Made by a program: the position numbers and the translations under genes. 64,000 bases of DNA. Source: Actinomycetospora corticicola (GTDB lineage: Bacteria; Actinomycetota; Actinomycetes; Mycobacteriales; Pseudonocardiaceae). Below, one piece after another: positions 8,401 to 16,216 of this stretch; the first letter of the stretch is position 1; the number at the start of each line of letters is the position of its first letter. The notes beneath the pieces were generated by a model. It did not search any database, was not told the DNA's origin, and saw nothing but the letters and a program-made list of their open reading frames with translations. Where the stretch lies: positions 4,960,001 to 5,024,000 of the forward strand of contig NZ_JACCBN010000001.1 of assembly GCF_013409505.1 (NCBI RefSeq), given 5' to 3'.

Positions 8401-8874
8401 GGGCACCGTGGAGGACTTGCACGCCGGATCGTCGCCGATGAGCGCGACCGCCCCGCCGAGCCGGGCGGTGCCCGAGAGCATGCCGTGGCGGATGGCGTCG
8501 GCCGCGCGGTCGAGCCCCGGGTTCTTGCCGTACCAGAACCCGACCACCCCGTCGTGGCGTCGACCGGGCACCGCGTCGAGCAGCTGCGTGCCCGCGACGG
8601 CGGTGGCGGCCAGCTCCTCGTTGACCCCGGGCGTGAACACCACGCCGAGCGGGTCGAGGTGGCGCCGGGCCCGCCCGATCTCCGAGTCGAGACCGCCCAG
8701 CGGCGAGCCCTGGTAGCCGGACACGAACACGCGGGTGTCGAGCCCGCGCGCCTCGTCGAGCCGTCGCTGGTCGAGCAGCAGCCGCACGAGCGCCTGGATG
8801 CCGGTCATCAGCGCGCGTCCGCCCGTGGCGGTGTAGCGGTCGTCGAGGGAGACGGTCGTGTCCGGGCTGCCCAT
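5413..8874 (-). CDS. Indolepyruvate:ferredoxin oxidoreductase-family protein, fused subunits
   Basis: A 1153-residue fused 2-oxoacid:ferredoxin oxidoreductase. The N-terminal half carries the pyrimidine-binding region (FVSGYQGSPLGGLD) and the TPP-binding core (GIGCHAMVALDGG, GDGTFHHSGSLAIRAA). In the middle are ferredoxin-like cysteines, CEGCGDCGDVSTC followed by CNSDYSCLKGDCPSF, and the gamma domain starts at GIGGTGVVTISQIL. It would oxidatively decarboxylate aryl- or branched 2-oxoacids to acyl-CoA with electrons to ferredoxin. The start is placed at ATG 8874 because AGGAG lies 5 nt upstream; an in-frame GTG/ATG extension of 23 residues is low-complexity. It is 27 bp from the YihY gene and could form an operon with it. 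Confidence 0.87.
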   Translation of the reverse strand: MGSPDTTVSLDDRYTATGGRALMTGIQALVRLLLDQRRLDEARGLDTRVFVSGYQGSPLGGLDSEIGRARRHLDPLGVVFTPGVNEELAATAVAGTQLLDAVPGRRHDGVVGFWYGKNPGLDRAADAIRHGMLSGTARLGGAVALIGDDPACKSSTVPSSCEPMAASLSMPLLAPGSVAEIVELGLHAVALSRETGLWTGLKIIADVADASATVDLGALAPDVLGVPHPPSGTRPVSPPLVGPPALDAEHDVLTRRLDLAKAYARAAGLNRVAFTAREARLGIVASGTSYATVLRALDDLGLSESDLDALGVRLVRLAMPFPVDHEALAAMTADLEEVLVVEDKVPFLEGHVRQALYGTVPPPRVVGRRDDRNRPLLSARAQLSAEDVATAIAGRLRALGHELPASAVAHLDALTPPRPSRIALSTADLPSRTPYFCSGCPHNTSTRTDDDTLVGVGIGCHAMVALDGGHRGHQVGMTQMGGEGAQWIGLAPFTDDPHLVQNLGDGTFHHSGSLAIRAAIAAGVSMTYKLLYNDAVAMTGGQRAEGRLDVAAITRELAIEGVRRIIVTTDEPGKYGRGDLDPIATVRHRDAFADAERELAAVEGVTVLIHDDRCATEERRLRKRGELPAATERVVINERVCEGCGDCGDVSTCLSVLPVETEFGRKTRIHQASCNSDYSCLKGDCPSFLLVEPGTVARRGIPELPVRLVEPTARRQGDEVLLRMPGIGGTGVVTISQILQMAAHLDGSFAAGLEQVGLAQKGGPVVSDVRIAKHPVAGALRASRGSADVIVGFDLLGAADPGTLGTGRSGHTVAVVNTSLTPTAAMVTGRVVLPGSPDDALDRLRAVTAEVHHVDAQRLSEALFGDHLPTNVLLLGAAWQHGLVPVSAEAIEAAVRLNGAAVETSLAAFRWGRAAAIDHDAVLAAAIPATPAVVAVDARSAALAAEVEGLEYVLATRIADLTGYQDAAYAARYAEEVRRVTALASEAVGPDDGSRLGAAYARGLHRLMAYKDEYEVARLHLDPVEVARREAEYGADADVSVMLHPPLLRALGMQRKIRLRGRTADLAFRGLRAARRLRHTPLDVFGLAHVRAEERALVGEYQRAVRTAVERLPAMPVATALEIAGLSDDVRGYEEIKLRNVERFRARRDELLG

Positions 8875-9020
8875 GGCCACTCCTGGCGCGCGTCGACGTG
8901 GTGGTGGAGCCCACATGCCATCCGACGGGACCCGACGACGCAACCTTCGCCGACCTGTCGTCGGGAAGGACGCAAAGAACCGCCGCGAGACGCGCCCCGG
9001 AGATCAGGACGTTGCGCCGC

Positions 9021-10067
9021 TCACGGCGTCAGCGCGTCGTCCGCCTTCACCGCTCCGCGGCGGCCCATCGGCTGCGCCGGGCCCTTCGTGGTGTCGGCGG
9101 CCGTCTGGTACTCCGACTCGGAGTTGACCTCGGCGCCGAGCAGCACGATGTAGCTGGTCAGGTACAGCCAGAGCATGAGCACGATGACGCCGGCGAGCGC
9201 CCCGTAGGTCTTGTTGTAGCTGCCGAAGTTGTCGACGTAGACGCTGAACAGCACGCTCGCGACGACCCAGACGACGGTCGCGAAGATCGACCCGGGAGTG
9301 ACCCACTCGAAGCGCGGGGAATCGCGGTCGGGCGCGACGCGGAAGAGGACGGCCAGGGCGACGAGCATGAACAGCACGAGCAGCACCCAGCGCACGACCT
9401 GCCCGACGAGTTGTCCCACCGGCCCGAGCGAGTCGAGCACGATCGGCGCGACGGCGACGAGCACGATCGCGACGATGACGAACACGACGGCGCCGAGCGT
9501 CAGCAGGAGGGCGAGCGCCCGCAGCTTCACGGCGCCGCGCGTCTCGGTCTCGTCGTAGGCGATGTTGATGGCCGCCATGAGGTTCTGGGTGCCGCTCGAC
9601 GCGCTGAACAGCGCCGCGAGCGCCGCGATCACGAGGCCCGTCGTCAGGCCGCCGGTCGAGGAGGTGACCACCGACTGCAGCTGGTCGGCCACCAGCGGCC
9701 GGGCGCTCTCGGGCAGCGCCGAGGTCACGCTCTCCAGGGTCTGCGCCGCCTGCGCGGGGTCGGCGACCAGCCCGTAGAGCGACACCAGGGCGATCAGCGC
9801 CGGGAAGATCGCGAGGAAACCGAAGAACGCGACGCCGCCCGCCAGCATGCTGACGTTGTCCTTGCCGCTCTCGGCGAACGCACGCTTCAAGATCTGCCAC
9901 CATCCGGTCGGCGGGATCTCGGTGGGCTTCTCGGCGTTGCCGCCGGGCGGGTCGTCCGTCCCGCGGACCGGCGCCGGGGGATGGTCGGTCGGCGGGTGCG
10001 GGTGACGCACCCCTCGGGCGACGCTGCGGGCGACCAACCCTGCGGCGAGCATCCTGGCTGGGTTCAT
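9021..10067 (-). CDS. YihY/UPF0761-family inner membrane protein, second copy
   Basis: A 348-residue paralogue of the YihY protein at 4369-5385. It has a longer proline-rich cytoplasmic N-terminus, then the core (VSMLAGGVAFFGFLAIFPALIAL, SSGTQNLMAAINIAY, GVIVLMLWLYLTSYIVLLGAEVNSE). ATG 10067 begins MNPARMLAAG; the in-frame extension upstream overlaps the DUF2461 gene and has no protein character. The two paralogues flank the 2-oxoacid oxidoreductase on the same strand. The function of the family is not established. Confidence 0.85.
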   Translation of the reverse strand: MNPARMLAAGLVARSVARGVRHPHPPTDHPPAPVRGTDDPPGGNAEKPTEIPPTGWWQILKRAFAESGKDNVSMLAGGVAFFGFLAIFPALIALVSLYGLVADPAQAAQTLESVTSALPESARPLVADQLQSVVTSSTGGLTTGLVIAALAALFSASSGTQNLMAAINIAYDETETRGAVKLRALALLLTLGAVVFVIVAIVLVAVAPIVLDSLGPVGQLVGQVVRWVLLVLFMLVALAVLFRVAPDRDSPRFEWVTPGSIFATVVWVVASVLFSVYVDNFGSYNKTYGALAGVIVLMLWLYLTSYIVLLGAEVNSESEYQTAADTTKGPAQPMGRRGAVKADDALTP

Positions 10068-10096
10068 CGCCGCTGGTACCCAGCCGCCTCCGCGGT

Positions 10097-10750
10097 TCAA
10101 CGGCGGCCGCGGGCCCCCCGGGCGGCGTCGTCGAGGGTGACACCGACGTGGGCGTGCATCCAGTCCGCGAGCGGGCTCATGCGCCGCCACGCCGCGGCGA
10201 CCCGGTCCGCGAGGGCCGGCGTGTGCAGCTCGTCGGACGGCTCCCACGAGGTGTGGGCGAACAGCGACCGGTGGCGCAGCAGATCGAGTCGCGGGTGGTC
10301 GGGGTCGGTGCCCCGGGGCCGCGTCTTGAGCCGGTCCCCGCCGAGGGCGTACCCGTCGTCGTGCAGACCGGCGACGATCTGCTCGAGCTCCGGCCCGTGG
10401 CGTTCGTCGTCGACGGCCGCGCGGTACCGCGCGATCTGGTCCGGGACCATCGCGTAGTACCCCGCGGCGACCATGATCCCGTCCGCCGAGACCTGCACGT
10501 AGTGCCCGCCGGCGGTGGCCCCGCACTGCGTCTTGTACGGCACCTTGTCCTTCGAGAACCGCACGTCCCGGTACGGCCGGAAGATGCGGCCCTCGCCGAA
10601 CTCGGGCTCGAGGGTCAGCAGCAGGGCCTGCATCGGCGCCCGCACGTGGTCGTCGTACAGGTGCTTGTTGTCCTGCCAGTAGGCCTTCGAGTTGTCGGCC
10701 TCGAGGCCCTCGTAGAAGTCGACCGCGGCGTCGCCGAACCCCGTGAACAC
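10097..10750 (-). CDS. DUF2461 domain protein
   Basis: A 217-residue protein that is almost entirely a DUF2461 domain. The diagnostic features are FTGFGDAAVDFYEGLEADNSKAYW split into the family's start, then RPYRDVRFSKDKVPYKTQCGA and GGHYVQVSADG in the middle. The family is widespread, cytosolic and of unknown function. GTG 10750 is chosen because homologous sequence begins exactly there; the upstream extension is Ala/Arg-rich and overlaps the helicase. It lies 28 bp downstream of the helicase gene on the same strand and is likely co-transcribed with it. Confidence 0.82.
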   Translation of the reverse strand: MFTGFGDAAVDFYEGLEADNSKAYWQDNKHLYDDHVRAPMQALLLTLEPEFGEGRIFRPYRDVRFSKDKVPYKTQCGATAGGHYVQVSADGIMVAAGYYAMVPDQIARYRAAVDDERHGPELEQIVAGLHDDGYALGGDRLKTRPRGTDPDHPRLDLLRHRSLFAHTSWEPSDELHTPALADRVAAAWRRMSPLADWMHAHVGVTLDDAARGARGRR

Positions 10751-10778
10751 GGTCGACGACGCTAGCGCGGTCGGCGAC

Positions 10779-12215
10779 TCAGCGGCTGCGGCGCCCGCGC
10801 GGGGCACCGGACCCGCCGCCCGTTCCCGACGACGAGGCGGCCGGGGCCTGCCCGCCACCGCGGCCACCGCGACGACGGCCGCCCCCGGGGTTGCCCTGCC
10901 CGCTGCCGCCCTGGCCGCCGGCCTGCGGTGCGCCACCCCGGCCGCCGCGGCGACGCGGCCGCCCGGAGCGGGTGGGCGCTCCCGACGACGAGCGCTCCTG
11001 CTGCGGCGGCGCCTCGATCTCCGGCATCGTCGCCGGCGGGGCCGGCTCGCCGACCAGGTCGCGGATCTCGCGCGCCCCCGGCGAGACCTGCGCGGTGCGG
11101 GGCTTGATCCCGGCCTGACGGGTCAGCTTCGCGACGTCGGAGCGCTGGTCGGGCGCGGCGAGGGTGACCACGTCGCCGGCCGAACCCGCGCGGGCGGTGC
11201 GCCCGGAGCGGTGCAGGTAGGCCTTGTGCTCGGCGGGCGGGTCGACGTGCACCACGAGGGCGACGTCGTCCACGTGGATGCCGCGGGCCGCGATGTCGGT
11301 GGCGACGAGGACGCGGACGTCGCCGTCACGGAACCAGCCGAGGTTCCGGTCGCGGGCGTTCTGCGCCAGGTTGCCGTGCAGCTCGGCGGCCGGGATGCCG
11401 GACGCGGCGAGCTTGCGGGAGAGCTTGCGCGCGGCGTGCTTGGTGCGGGTGAACAACATCGTGCGGCCGAGGCCGCCGGCGAGCTCCTGCACGATCTGCG
11501 CGCGGTCCGCCGCCTGCACGGTGAACACGTGGTGGGTCATGTCCGGCACGGGCTCCGCGGCGCGGTCGACGCTGTGCGTGACCGGGGACCGGAGGAACTC
11601 CTTGACGACCTTGTCGACCTCGCCGTCGAGCGTGGCCGAGAACAGCAGTCGCTGGGAGTTCGTCGGGGTGCGGCGCAGCAGGCGGCGCACGGCGGGGAGG
11701 AACCCGAGGTCGGACATGTGGTCGGCCTCGTCGAGCACCGTGACCTCGACGCGGTCGAGGTCGAGGATGCCCTGCCCGATGAGGTCCTCGAGGCGGCCGG
11801 GGCACGCGATGAGCAGGTCGACGCCGCGGCGCAGCGCGTTCTCCTGCGGCCGCTGCCCGACCCCGCCGTAGACGACGGTCTGCTCGAGACCGAGGGCCTC
11901 GGACAGCGGGGCGAGCGCGTCGCGGACCTGGCTGGCGAGCTCGCGGGTCGGCAGCAGGATCAGCGCGCGCGGCCGGTTCGGCCGCGTCGGCGCGTCGCAG
12001 CGCGCGAGCTTCGCGAGGACGGGGAGCCCGAAGGCGAGGGTCTTGCCCGACCCGGTGCGCCCGCGGCCGAGGACGTCCCGCCCGGCCAGGGCGTCGGGGA
12101 TCGCGGCGGCCTGGATCGGCGTGGGCTCGGTGATGCCCCGCGGGGCGAGGAGCTCGGCGATCGAGGGCGAGATGCCCAGGCCGGTGAACGTGGTGATGTC
12201 AGAGATGAGGAGCAC
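10779..12215 (-). CDS. DEAD-box ATP-dependent RNA helicase
   Basis: A 478-residue DEAD-box helicase. The Q-motif region is PTPIQAAAIP, followed by Walker A GRTGSGKT (52-59), PTRELAS, the DEAD box in TVLDEADHM and the SAT motif LLFSATL. The second RecA domain carries HGNLAQNARDRNL, VATDIAARGIHV and HRSGRTARAG. The last 100 residues are Gly/Arg/Pro/Ser-rich (RGG-like) and disordered, a tail that binds RNA non-specifically. Proteins of this type remodel structured RNA during ribosome assembly, cold adaptation or mRNA decay. Confidence 0.92.
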   Translation of the reverse strand: MLLISDITTFTGLGISPSIAELLAPRGITEPTPIQAAAIPDALAGRDVLGRGRTGSGKTLAFGLPVLAKLARCDAPTRPNRPRALILLPTRELASQVRDALAPLSEALGLEQTVVYGGVGQRPQENALRRGVDLLIACPGRLEDLIGQGILDLDRVEVTVLDEADHMSDLGFLPAVRRLLRRTPTNSQRLLFSATLDGEVDKVVKEFLRSPVTHSVDRAAEPVPDMTHHVFTVQAADRAQIVQELAGGLGRTMLFTRTKHAARKLSRKLAASGIPAAELHGNLAQNARDRNLGWFRDGDVRVLVATDIAARGIHVDDVALVVHVDPPAEHKAYLHRSGRTARAGSAGDVVTLAAPDQRSDVAKLTRQAGIKPRTAQVSPGAREIRDLVGEPAPPATMPEIEAPPQQERSSSGAPTRSGRPRRRGGRGGAPQAGGQGGSGQGNPGGGRRRGGRGGGQAPAASSSGTGGGSGAPRGRRSR

Positions 12216-12362
12216 CTAGCGTCGAGGTCGAGGGTCCGCCCAGGCGGTGGTCGCGACTCGCGAGGGCCAGGCGGCGTGCGCGTCCCGGCATCCGTGCCGA
12301 CGCGCTCGATCCCAGTGTCTCACGGAGATCGTCCGGAGTGCCCCCGGACGTGACGCTCGTCG

Positions 12363-12881
12363 TCAGCGGCGCACGCTCACGTGGACGTGGTCGAAGTGCC
12401 CGCCGGTCGCGTCGGTCGGGTCGTAGACGCCGCCGCCGGTGTACGGCCGCCCCCATCCGTCCTGGTCGGCGGACCCGCGGTACCAGATGCGGCCCTGCCA
12501 GATGACGTAGCGCACGCCGAGGTCCGCGGCGTTCTCCCGCAGCCAGGTCGCCATCGCCCACCCGGCGTCGAGCTCGTCGCCGACCGGGAACCGCCCCGCG
12601 CGGGTGGGGAACAGGTCACACGCCCGGCCCGCGGGATGGTCGCTCGACGGGTTCCACGCGTGCTCGGACCAGCAGCTGATGCCGCGCAGGTCGTCCGCGT
12701 GGCGCGCGACCGCCGCGTCGTGCAGCCGCAGCGCGGTGGGGGTGAGACACCCGTCGCTCGTCGGGTCGGGCTCGCTGCACGGCTCCGGCGGCGGGGGCTG
12801 GACGACCTCCCAGACGTCGGCCGCCGTGAACCCCCGGCTCTCGACGAACCACAGCGCGCCGGCGCCGAGCAGCAGGAGCAC
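12363..12881 (-). CDS. Membrane-anchored DacB/M15-like protein of unknown activity
   Basis: A 172-residue protein with an N-terminal hydrophobic anchor (residues 1-13) followed by a proline-rich linker. The globular part shows HPAGRACDLFP and FDHVHVSV, a spacing of Asp and His residues resembling zinc-dependent D-Ala-D-Ala peptidases or the mycobacterial ARB-07466 domain. The full HxxxxxxD plus HxH zinc set is suggestive (H-x-x-G-x-x-x-D and H-x-H). Paired cysteines (C39 and C49 area) fit an extracytoplasmic location. The start at GTG 12881 is the only one after an upstream in-frame stop, so the anchor is short. A cell-wall role is inferred. Confidence 0.65.
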   Translation of the reverse strand: MLLLLGAGALWFVESRGFTAADVWEVVQPPPPEPCSEPDPTSDGCLTPTALRLHDAAVARHADDLRGISCWSEHAWNPSSDHPAGRACDLFPTRAGRFPVGDELDAGWAMATWLRENAADLGVRYVIWQGRIWYRGSADQDGWGRPYTGGGVYDPTDATGGHFDHVHVSVRR

Positions 12882-12996
12882 CAGGACGGCGACGAGGGCG
12901 CGGGCGGCGCGGGTGGTGGTGATGTGTCCAGATTAGGAACTCTGCCCGTGTTCCTGCCGTGAGTCGTCGGTCTTCCGGACGGCGGGTGGCGCGGCC

Positions 12997-13002
12997 TACC
13001 CT
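12997..13002 (+). promoter_or_regulatory. -10 element TACCCT for a leaderless FmdB-type gene
   Basis: TACCCT ends 6 nt before the ATG at 13009, so transcription would begin at or next to the start codon. There is no convincing Shine-Dalgarno sequence. Confidence 0.45.
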
Positions 13003-13008
13003 CCCGAC

Positions 13009-13239
13009 ATGGCCCTGTACGAGTTCCGTTGCCGGGAGTGCGGGTCGACCTTCGAGGTCAACCGGCCCATGCAGCAGGCGGGCGATCCGGTCGACTGCCC
13101 CGGCGGGCACTCGGACACCGTCAAGCTGCTCTCCACCGTCGCGCTCGGTGGGAAGGCCCGCACCGCGCAGCGGCCCGCGATGGCGCCCGCCCCCGCCGGT
13201 GGCGGCGGTGGGTGCTGCGGCGGCGGCTGCTGCGGCTGA
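13009..13239 (+). CDS. FmdB-family zinc ribbon protein
   Basis: A 76-residue protein starting MALYEFRCRECGSTFEV, the standard opening of the FmdB putative regulatory zinc ribbon. The ribbon uses CREC and a second DCPGGHS-type half in place of a perfect CxxC. A flexible Ala/Pro stretch leads to a tail of glycines and two CC pairs (GGCCGGGCCG), which could bind metal. The promoter -10 hexamer abuts the start codon. The family's biochemical role is unknown; regulatory and chaperone functions have been proposed. Confidence 0.8.
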   Translation: MALYEFRCRECGSTFEVNRPMQQAGDPVDCPGGHSDTVKLLSTVALGGKARTAQRPAMAPAPAGGGGGCCGGGCCG

Positions 13240-13433
13240 CGGCTGCTCGCGGTCCCGATCGACGTCGGTGGCCGATCCGTGTCACCGGACGCGTCGGTGG
13301 GGCCACCCACTCGTCGGGTGCGGCCCCGTCCGGCGGCGGCTGCTGCGGTCGACCGAGCGGCGTGGCACCCGTATCGCTGGTCGGGCCCGCCACCGACGGA
13401 CCGCGTCCATCGGGCACGGTCCGCCGGAGGTGG

Positions 13434-13766
13434 TCAGACCCCGGGAACGGCGGGAGCGGCCGGCGCGCCGGGAACGCCCGGCGCCGCAGGCGCCCCCGGG
13501 ACGGCCGGTGCGCCGGGCACGGCCGGAGCGCCCGGTACGGCAGGAACGCTCGGCACCGCCGGAGCACCGGGCACGGCCGGGACGCTCGGAACGGCAGGAG
13601 CGCCGGGCACGGCCGGGACGCTCGGGACCACGGGCGGGACGGTCGGCGGCGTCACCTGACCGGCGACGGTGGACGTGGTCGGTACGGACGCGCTGGCCAC
13701 GGGCGCGACCACCACGGCCGCGCTGATCGCCAGCATGGCTGCTGCGGCCGCCATCTTGACTCGCAT
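13434..13766 (-). CDS. Secreted Pro/Val/Ala tandem-repeat protein
   Basis: A 110-residue precursor. Residues 1-26 are a clear signal peptide ([20 protein letters not shown] then PVASAS with an AxA cleavage site). The mature protein is built from six-residue units of the type PAVPGA and PAVPSV, repeated about a dozen times. At DNA level this is a tandem repeat with an 18-nt base period. Such extended Pro-rich chains are expected to be cell-wall-associated or structural; no enzymatic domain is present. The opposite strand reads as a collagen-like GAPGTA repeat but has no start signal or leader, so the minus strand is taken as coding. Confidence 0.65.
   Translation of the reverse strand: MRVKMAAAAAMLAISAAVVVAPVASASVPTTSTVAGQVTPPTVPPVVPSVPAVPGAPAVPSVPAVPGAPAVPSVPAVPGAPAVPGAPAVPGAPAAPGVPGAPAAPAVPGV
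13440..13640. repeat. GC-rich tandem repeat, 18-nt unit
   Basis: Units related to CCGGGCACGGCCGGAGCG recur with 18-nt periodicity and sporadic substitutions. They encode the Pro/Val repeat on the minus strand. Unit number is expected to vary between strains by slippage. Confidence 0.7.
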
Positions 13767-14001
13767 GCTCTCTCTCCCCGATCGACTGCCGCGGGCGGCC
13801 GTCGGCCCCCGTCTCGGCGATCAGGACCCAACGCCGTGTGGGGGACGGCGACAAGTGACGCCGACACGCCGTACTCGATCGTGCGGTTCGAGCTCGCGGG
13901 CCCTTGATCGGCGCTACCCCGTGTGCCTGCCCGGGGTCCCGGCGCGGGCGCGGAATGCAACGGCGGGGTCGGAGGGTCGTCGCGGCGATATCGTGGCGGG
14001 C

Positions 14002-14682
14002 ATGGACGGCGGGCACTCGGCGGCGGTCGACGATTACGTCAAGGCCGTCTACAAGCTCGTCGAGTCCGAGGGGACGGCGACGACCTCGCGGATCGCGCTG
14101 CGTCTCGGGCTGTCGGCCTCGTCGGTCTCGGGCATGGCCCGCAAGCTCGCCGACCTGGGGCTCGTGGAGCACCGTCCCTACGCCGGCCTGACCCTCACCG
14201 AGGCGGGCCGTCGGCACGCGCTGTCGATGCTGCGCCGGCACCGGCTCATCGAGACCTTCCTGGTCCAGGAGCTCGGCTACGGCTGGGACGAGGTGCAGGA
14301 CGAGGCGGAGGTCCTCGAGCACTACGTGTCGGACACGTTCCTCGCCCGGATCGACGCGAAGCTCGGGCACCCGCGGGTGGACCCGCACGGCGACCCGATC
14401 CCGGACGTCGAGGGGCGGACCGTCGAGCAGGAGGCCTGCGTCCTGTCGTTGCTCGAGCCCGGGACCACCGGTCTCCTCGTCCGCGTCGACGAGGAGGACC
14501 CCGCCGTCCTGCGCCACCTCAAGGAGCGGGGCTTCGGGCTCGGCACCGAGGTGCGGATGAGGGGAAGGCACCCCTTCGGGGGCTCCTTCATCGTCTCGCT
14601 CGGCGGGGACACCGACGAACACCTCCTCGGCCCGGAACTCGCGGCCGCCATGTGGGTCGCGGGCGGGGATCAGGTGCGCTGA
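14002..14682 (+). CDS. mntR: MntR/SirR-type metal-dependent DtxR-family repressor
   Basis: A 226-residue DtxR-family regulator. The N-terminal winged helix ([23 protein letters not shown]) is followed by the dimer and metal region [21 protein letters not shown] with [12 protein letters not shown]. The position used by Cys in iron-type DtxR/IdeR is occupied by glutamate (DEAEVLEH), which favours manganese sensing. The sequence resembles Mycobacterium tuberculosis SirR/MntR (Rv2788) along its length, including [14 protein letters not shown]. The C-terminal SH3-like FeoA domain is intact. It would repress Mn uptake when Mn is plentiful. ATG 14002 is preferred; GTG 13993 is possible. A Mn exporter under a Mn riboswitch lies 29 kb away in this window. 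Confidence 0.86.
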   Translation: MDGGHSAAVDDYVKAVYKLVESEGTATTSRIALRLGLSASSVSGMARKLADLGLVEHRPYAGLTLTEAGRRHALSMLRRHRLIETFLVQELGYGWDEVQDEAEVLEHYVSDTFLARIDAKLGHPRVDPHGDPIPDVEGRTVEQEACVLSLLEPGTTGLLVRVDEEDPAVLRHLKERGFGLGTEVRMRGRHPFGGSFIVSLGGDTDEHLLGPELAAAMWVAGGDQVR

Positions 14683-14740
14683 CGGCTCATCCGGGGAAGA
14701 GAAGCCTCGGAACCGTCCACGACCGACCGAGGAGGACCCC

Positions 14741-15280
14741 GTGGCGCCCCAGCCGCCGGACCCGTACAGCTTCCTGCCCGAGGTGGCCACCTTCCAGGTG
14801 ACCTCCACCGACGTCACCGACGGTCAGCCGGTACCGAACTCGCTGGTCAGCGGCATCATGGGAGCCGGCGGGGAGGACGTCTCGCCGCAGCTCGAGTGGT
14901 CGGGCTTCCCCGAGGGCACGAAGAGCTTCGCGGTCACCTGCTACGACCCGGACGCCCCGACGGCCAGCGGGTTCTGGCACTGGGCGGTCACCGGCATCCC
15001 GGTGTCGACCACCTCGCTGCCCACCGACGCGGGCAACCCGGACAAGGGCCTGCTCCCCGAGGGTGCGATCACGCTGGCGAACGACGCCGGCGCGCACCGG
15101 TTCATCGGCGCCGCCCCGCCCGCCGGGCACGGGCCGCACCGGTACTTCTTCGTGGTCCACGCCGTCGACGTGGAGGACCTCGGCGTGGGGGAGGACGGGA
15201 GCCCGGCGTTCCTGGGCTTCAACCTGTTCTTCCACTCCATCGGCCGCGCCACGATCACGCCGACCTACGAGGTGTCCTAG
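14741..15280 (+). CDS. YbhB/YbcL-type PEBP (Raf-kinase-inhibitor-like) protein
   Basis: A 179-residue phosphatidylethanolamine-binding-protein homologue. The two family signatures are [15 protein letters not shown], giving the anion-pocket DPDAP and the His, and [13 protein letters not shown]. No signal peptide is present, so it is cytosolic. GTG 14741 follows GAGGA at 8-12 nt. Prokaryotic family members bind small anionic or lipid ligands, and their physiological role is unresolved. The gene ends 7 bp before a perfect palindrome shared with other convergent gene ends. Confidence 0.85.
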   Translation: MAPQPPDPYSFLPEVATFQVTSTDVTDGQPVPNSLVSGIMGAGGEDVSPQLEWSGFPEGTKSFAVTCYDPDAPTASGFWHWAVTGIPVSTTSLPTDAGNPDKGLLPEGAITLANDAGAHRFIGAAPPAGHGPHRYFFVVHAVDVEDLGVGEDGSPAFLGFNLFFHSIGRATITPTYEVS

Positions 15281-15287
15281 CGGACCT

Positions 15288-15327
15288 GTGAGTACTAATC
15301 CGTGCCTGGACACGGATTAGTACTCAC
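15288..15327. terminator. Palindromic GTGAGTACT element between convergent genes, copy 2
   Basis: A perfect 17-bp stem (GTGAGTACTAATCCGTG at 15288-15304, complement at 15311-15327) with a 6-nt loop CCTGGA. It lies between the PEBP gene and a convergent small gene. The outer 11 bp match the consensus GTGAGYACTRA seen at 1571 and 33539, while the inner stem is unrelated. Confidence 0.75.
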
Positions 15328-15336
15328 GGGACGGAG

Positions 15337-15606
15337 TCACCTCTCGAGCAGTTCCTCCAGGAACGTCTCGAGGTCCAGCGGACGGCCGGCGACGTCGTCG
15401 AGCCGCGGCGCCGGGCGGAGCTCCGCGGTCGCCTCCTCGACGGCCTGGCAGACCAGCGCGAGCTCCTCGGCGCCGAGGACCCGGAAGCCGCGGGTCACGC
15501 CGTTGTAGGGGCGTCGCCACTCGAGCGCGGTCAGCTCGGTGTCCTCGATGTCCCACATCACGACGCGGTTGCCCATCCAGGGCACGGAAGTCGTCGGCAT
15601 CGCCAT
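15337..15606 (-). CDS. Hypothetical small protein
   Basis: An 89-residue cytosolic protein that I do not recognise. It starts MAMPTTSVPWMGN, has a central aromatic and acidic stretch (VVMWDIEDTELTALEWRRPY) and ends in an acidic helix (LDLETFLEELLER). Several in-frame Met codons (15600, 15606, 15615, 15636) compete; 15606 is chosen because GGAG lies 6 nt upstream. It may be a small binding partner or regulator, but no family was recognised. Confidence 0.6.
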   Translation of the reverse strand: MAMPTTSVPWMGNRVVMWDIEDTELTALEWRRPYNGVTRGFRVLGAEELALVCQAVEEATAELRPAPRLDDVAGRPLDLETFLEELLER

Positions 15607-15725
15607 CACCACCATCTCCAGCGCGGGTCTCGTCATCGGCCGCAGCGCTGGGGCGACCACCGGAGGATGCCTGTCGGCCCCCGGCGCCACACCGCGAAGT
15701 GGTCCGCGTGACACGGCGACCCGGG

Positions 15726-16205
15726 TCACCCGCGTCCGTGGAGACGGCGGTGCAGCTCGCGGACCTCCTCGTCGAGACCCGGTGCCGGCCCCTCCACCAC
15801 GACGCCGGGCGCGACGTCCTGCACCCGCAGCGGCGCCACCGGGCCGGGTCCCGCCCCGAACTCGGCGAGCCACCCGGTGAGCTGCGCCGACGAGCTCGCG
15901 TACACGATCCGGCCGAGCCCGACCCAGGCGTGCGCGGCCGAGCACATCGCGCAGTGCTCCCCGGAGGTGTACACGGTCGCGCCCGGCCGGTCCGCCGCCG
16001 GCAGCGTCTCCGCCGCCCACCGCGCGAGGGCGAACTCCGGGTGCAGCGTCGCGTCGGACCCGGTGTTCACCCGGTTCCGGTCCTCCGCGAGCGCCGTCCC
16101 GTCCGCGCCGGCCAGCACCGACCCGAACGGCTCGTCACCGGCCTCCAGGGCCTCGCGGGCCAGGTCGACACAGCGGCGGAGGTGGACGAGATCGGCGTCG
16201 CGCAC
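15726..16205 (-). CDS. Nucleoside deaminase (cytidine/guanine deaminase superfamily)
   Basis: A 159-residue zinc deaminase. The zinc and catalytic motifs are HPEFALARW (His and the proton-shuttle Glu) and GEHCAMCSAAHAW (the two Cys ligands, PCxxC-like but with His for Pro). Length and the DEPFGSVL/NRVNTGSDAT blocks resemble GuaD-type guanine deaminase or small-molecule deaminases, not TadA, which normally carries tRNA-binding features. GTG 16205 lies 11 bp beyond the P450 stop on the same strand, so it is the third gene of a TetR-P450-deaminase operon. The substrate is unknown. Confidence 0.78.
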   Translation of the reverse strand: MRDADLVHLRRCVDLAREALEAGDEPFGSVLAGADGTALAEDRNRVNTGSDATLHPEFALARWAAETLPAADRPGATVYTSGEHCAMCSAAHAWVGLGRIVYASSSAQLTGWLAEFGAGPGPVAPLRVQDVAPGVVVEGPAPGLDEEVRELHRRLHGRG

Positions 16206-16216
16206 GTCCGGGGAAG

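Noticed and set aside
4150..9153. A 1667-codon open frame on the plus strand
   Set aside because: It is the antisense shadow of the YihY and 2-oxoacid oxidoreductase genes. Its translation is Arg/Gly/Pro/His/Val-rich without any domain, while the minus strand carries clear motifs.
13440..13640. CRISPR array
   Set aside because: The repeats are contiguous 18-nt coding units without unique spacers, and no cas genes are present.
13279..13659. Collagen-like GAPGTA repeat protein on the plus strand
   Set aside because: It has no leader or ribosome site, whereas the minus-strand reading has a perfect signal peptide and AxA cleavage site ahead of the repeats.
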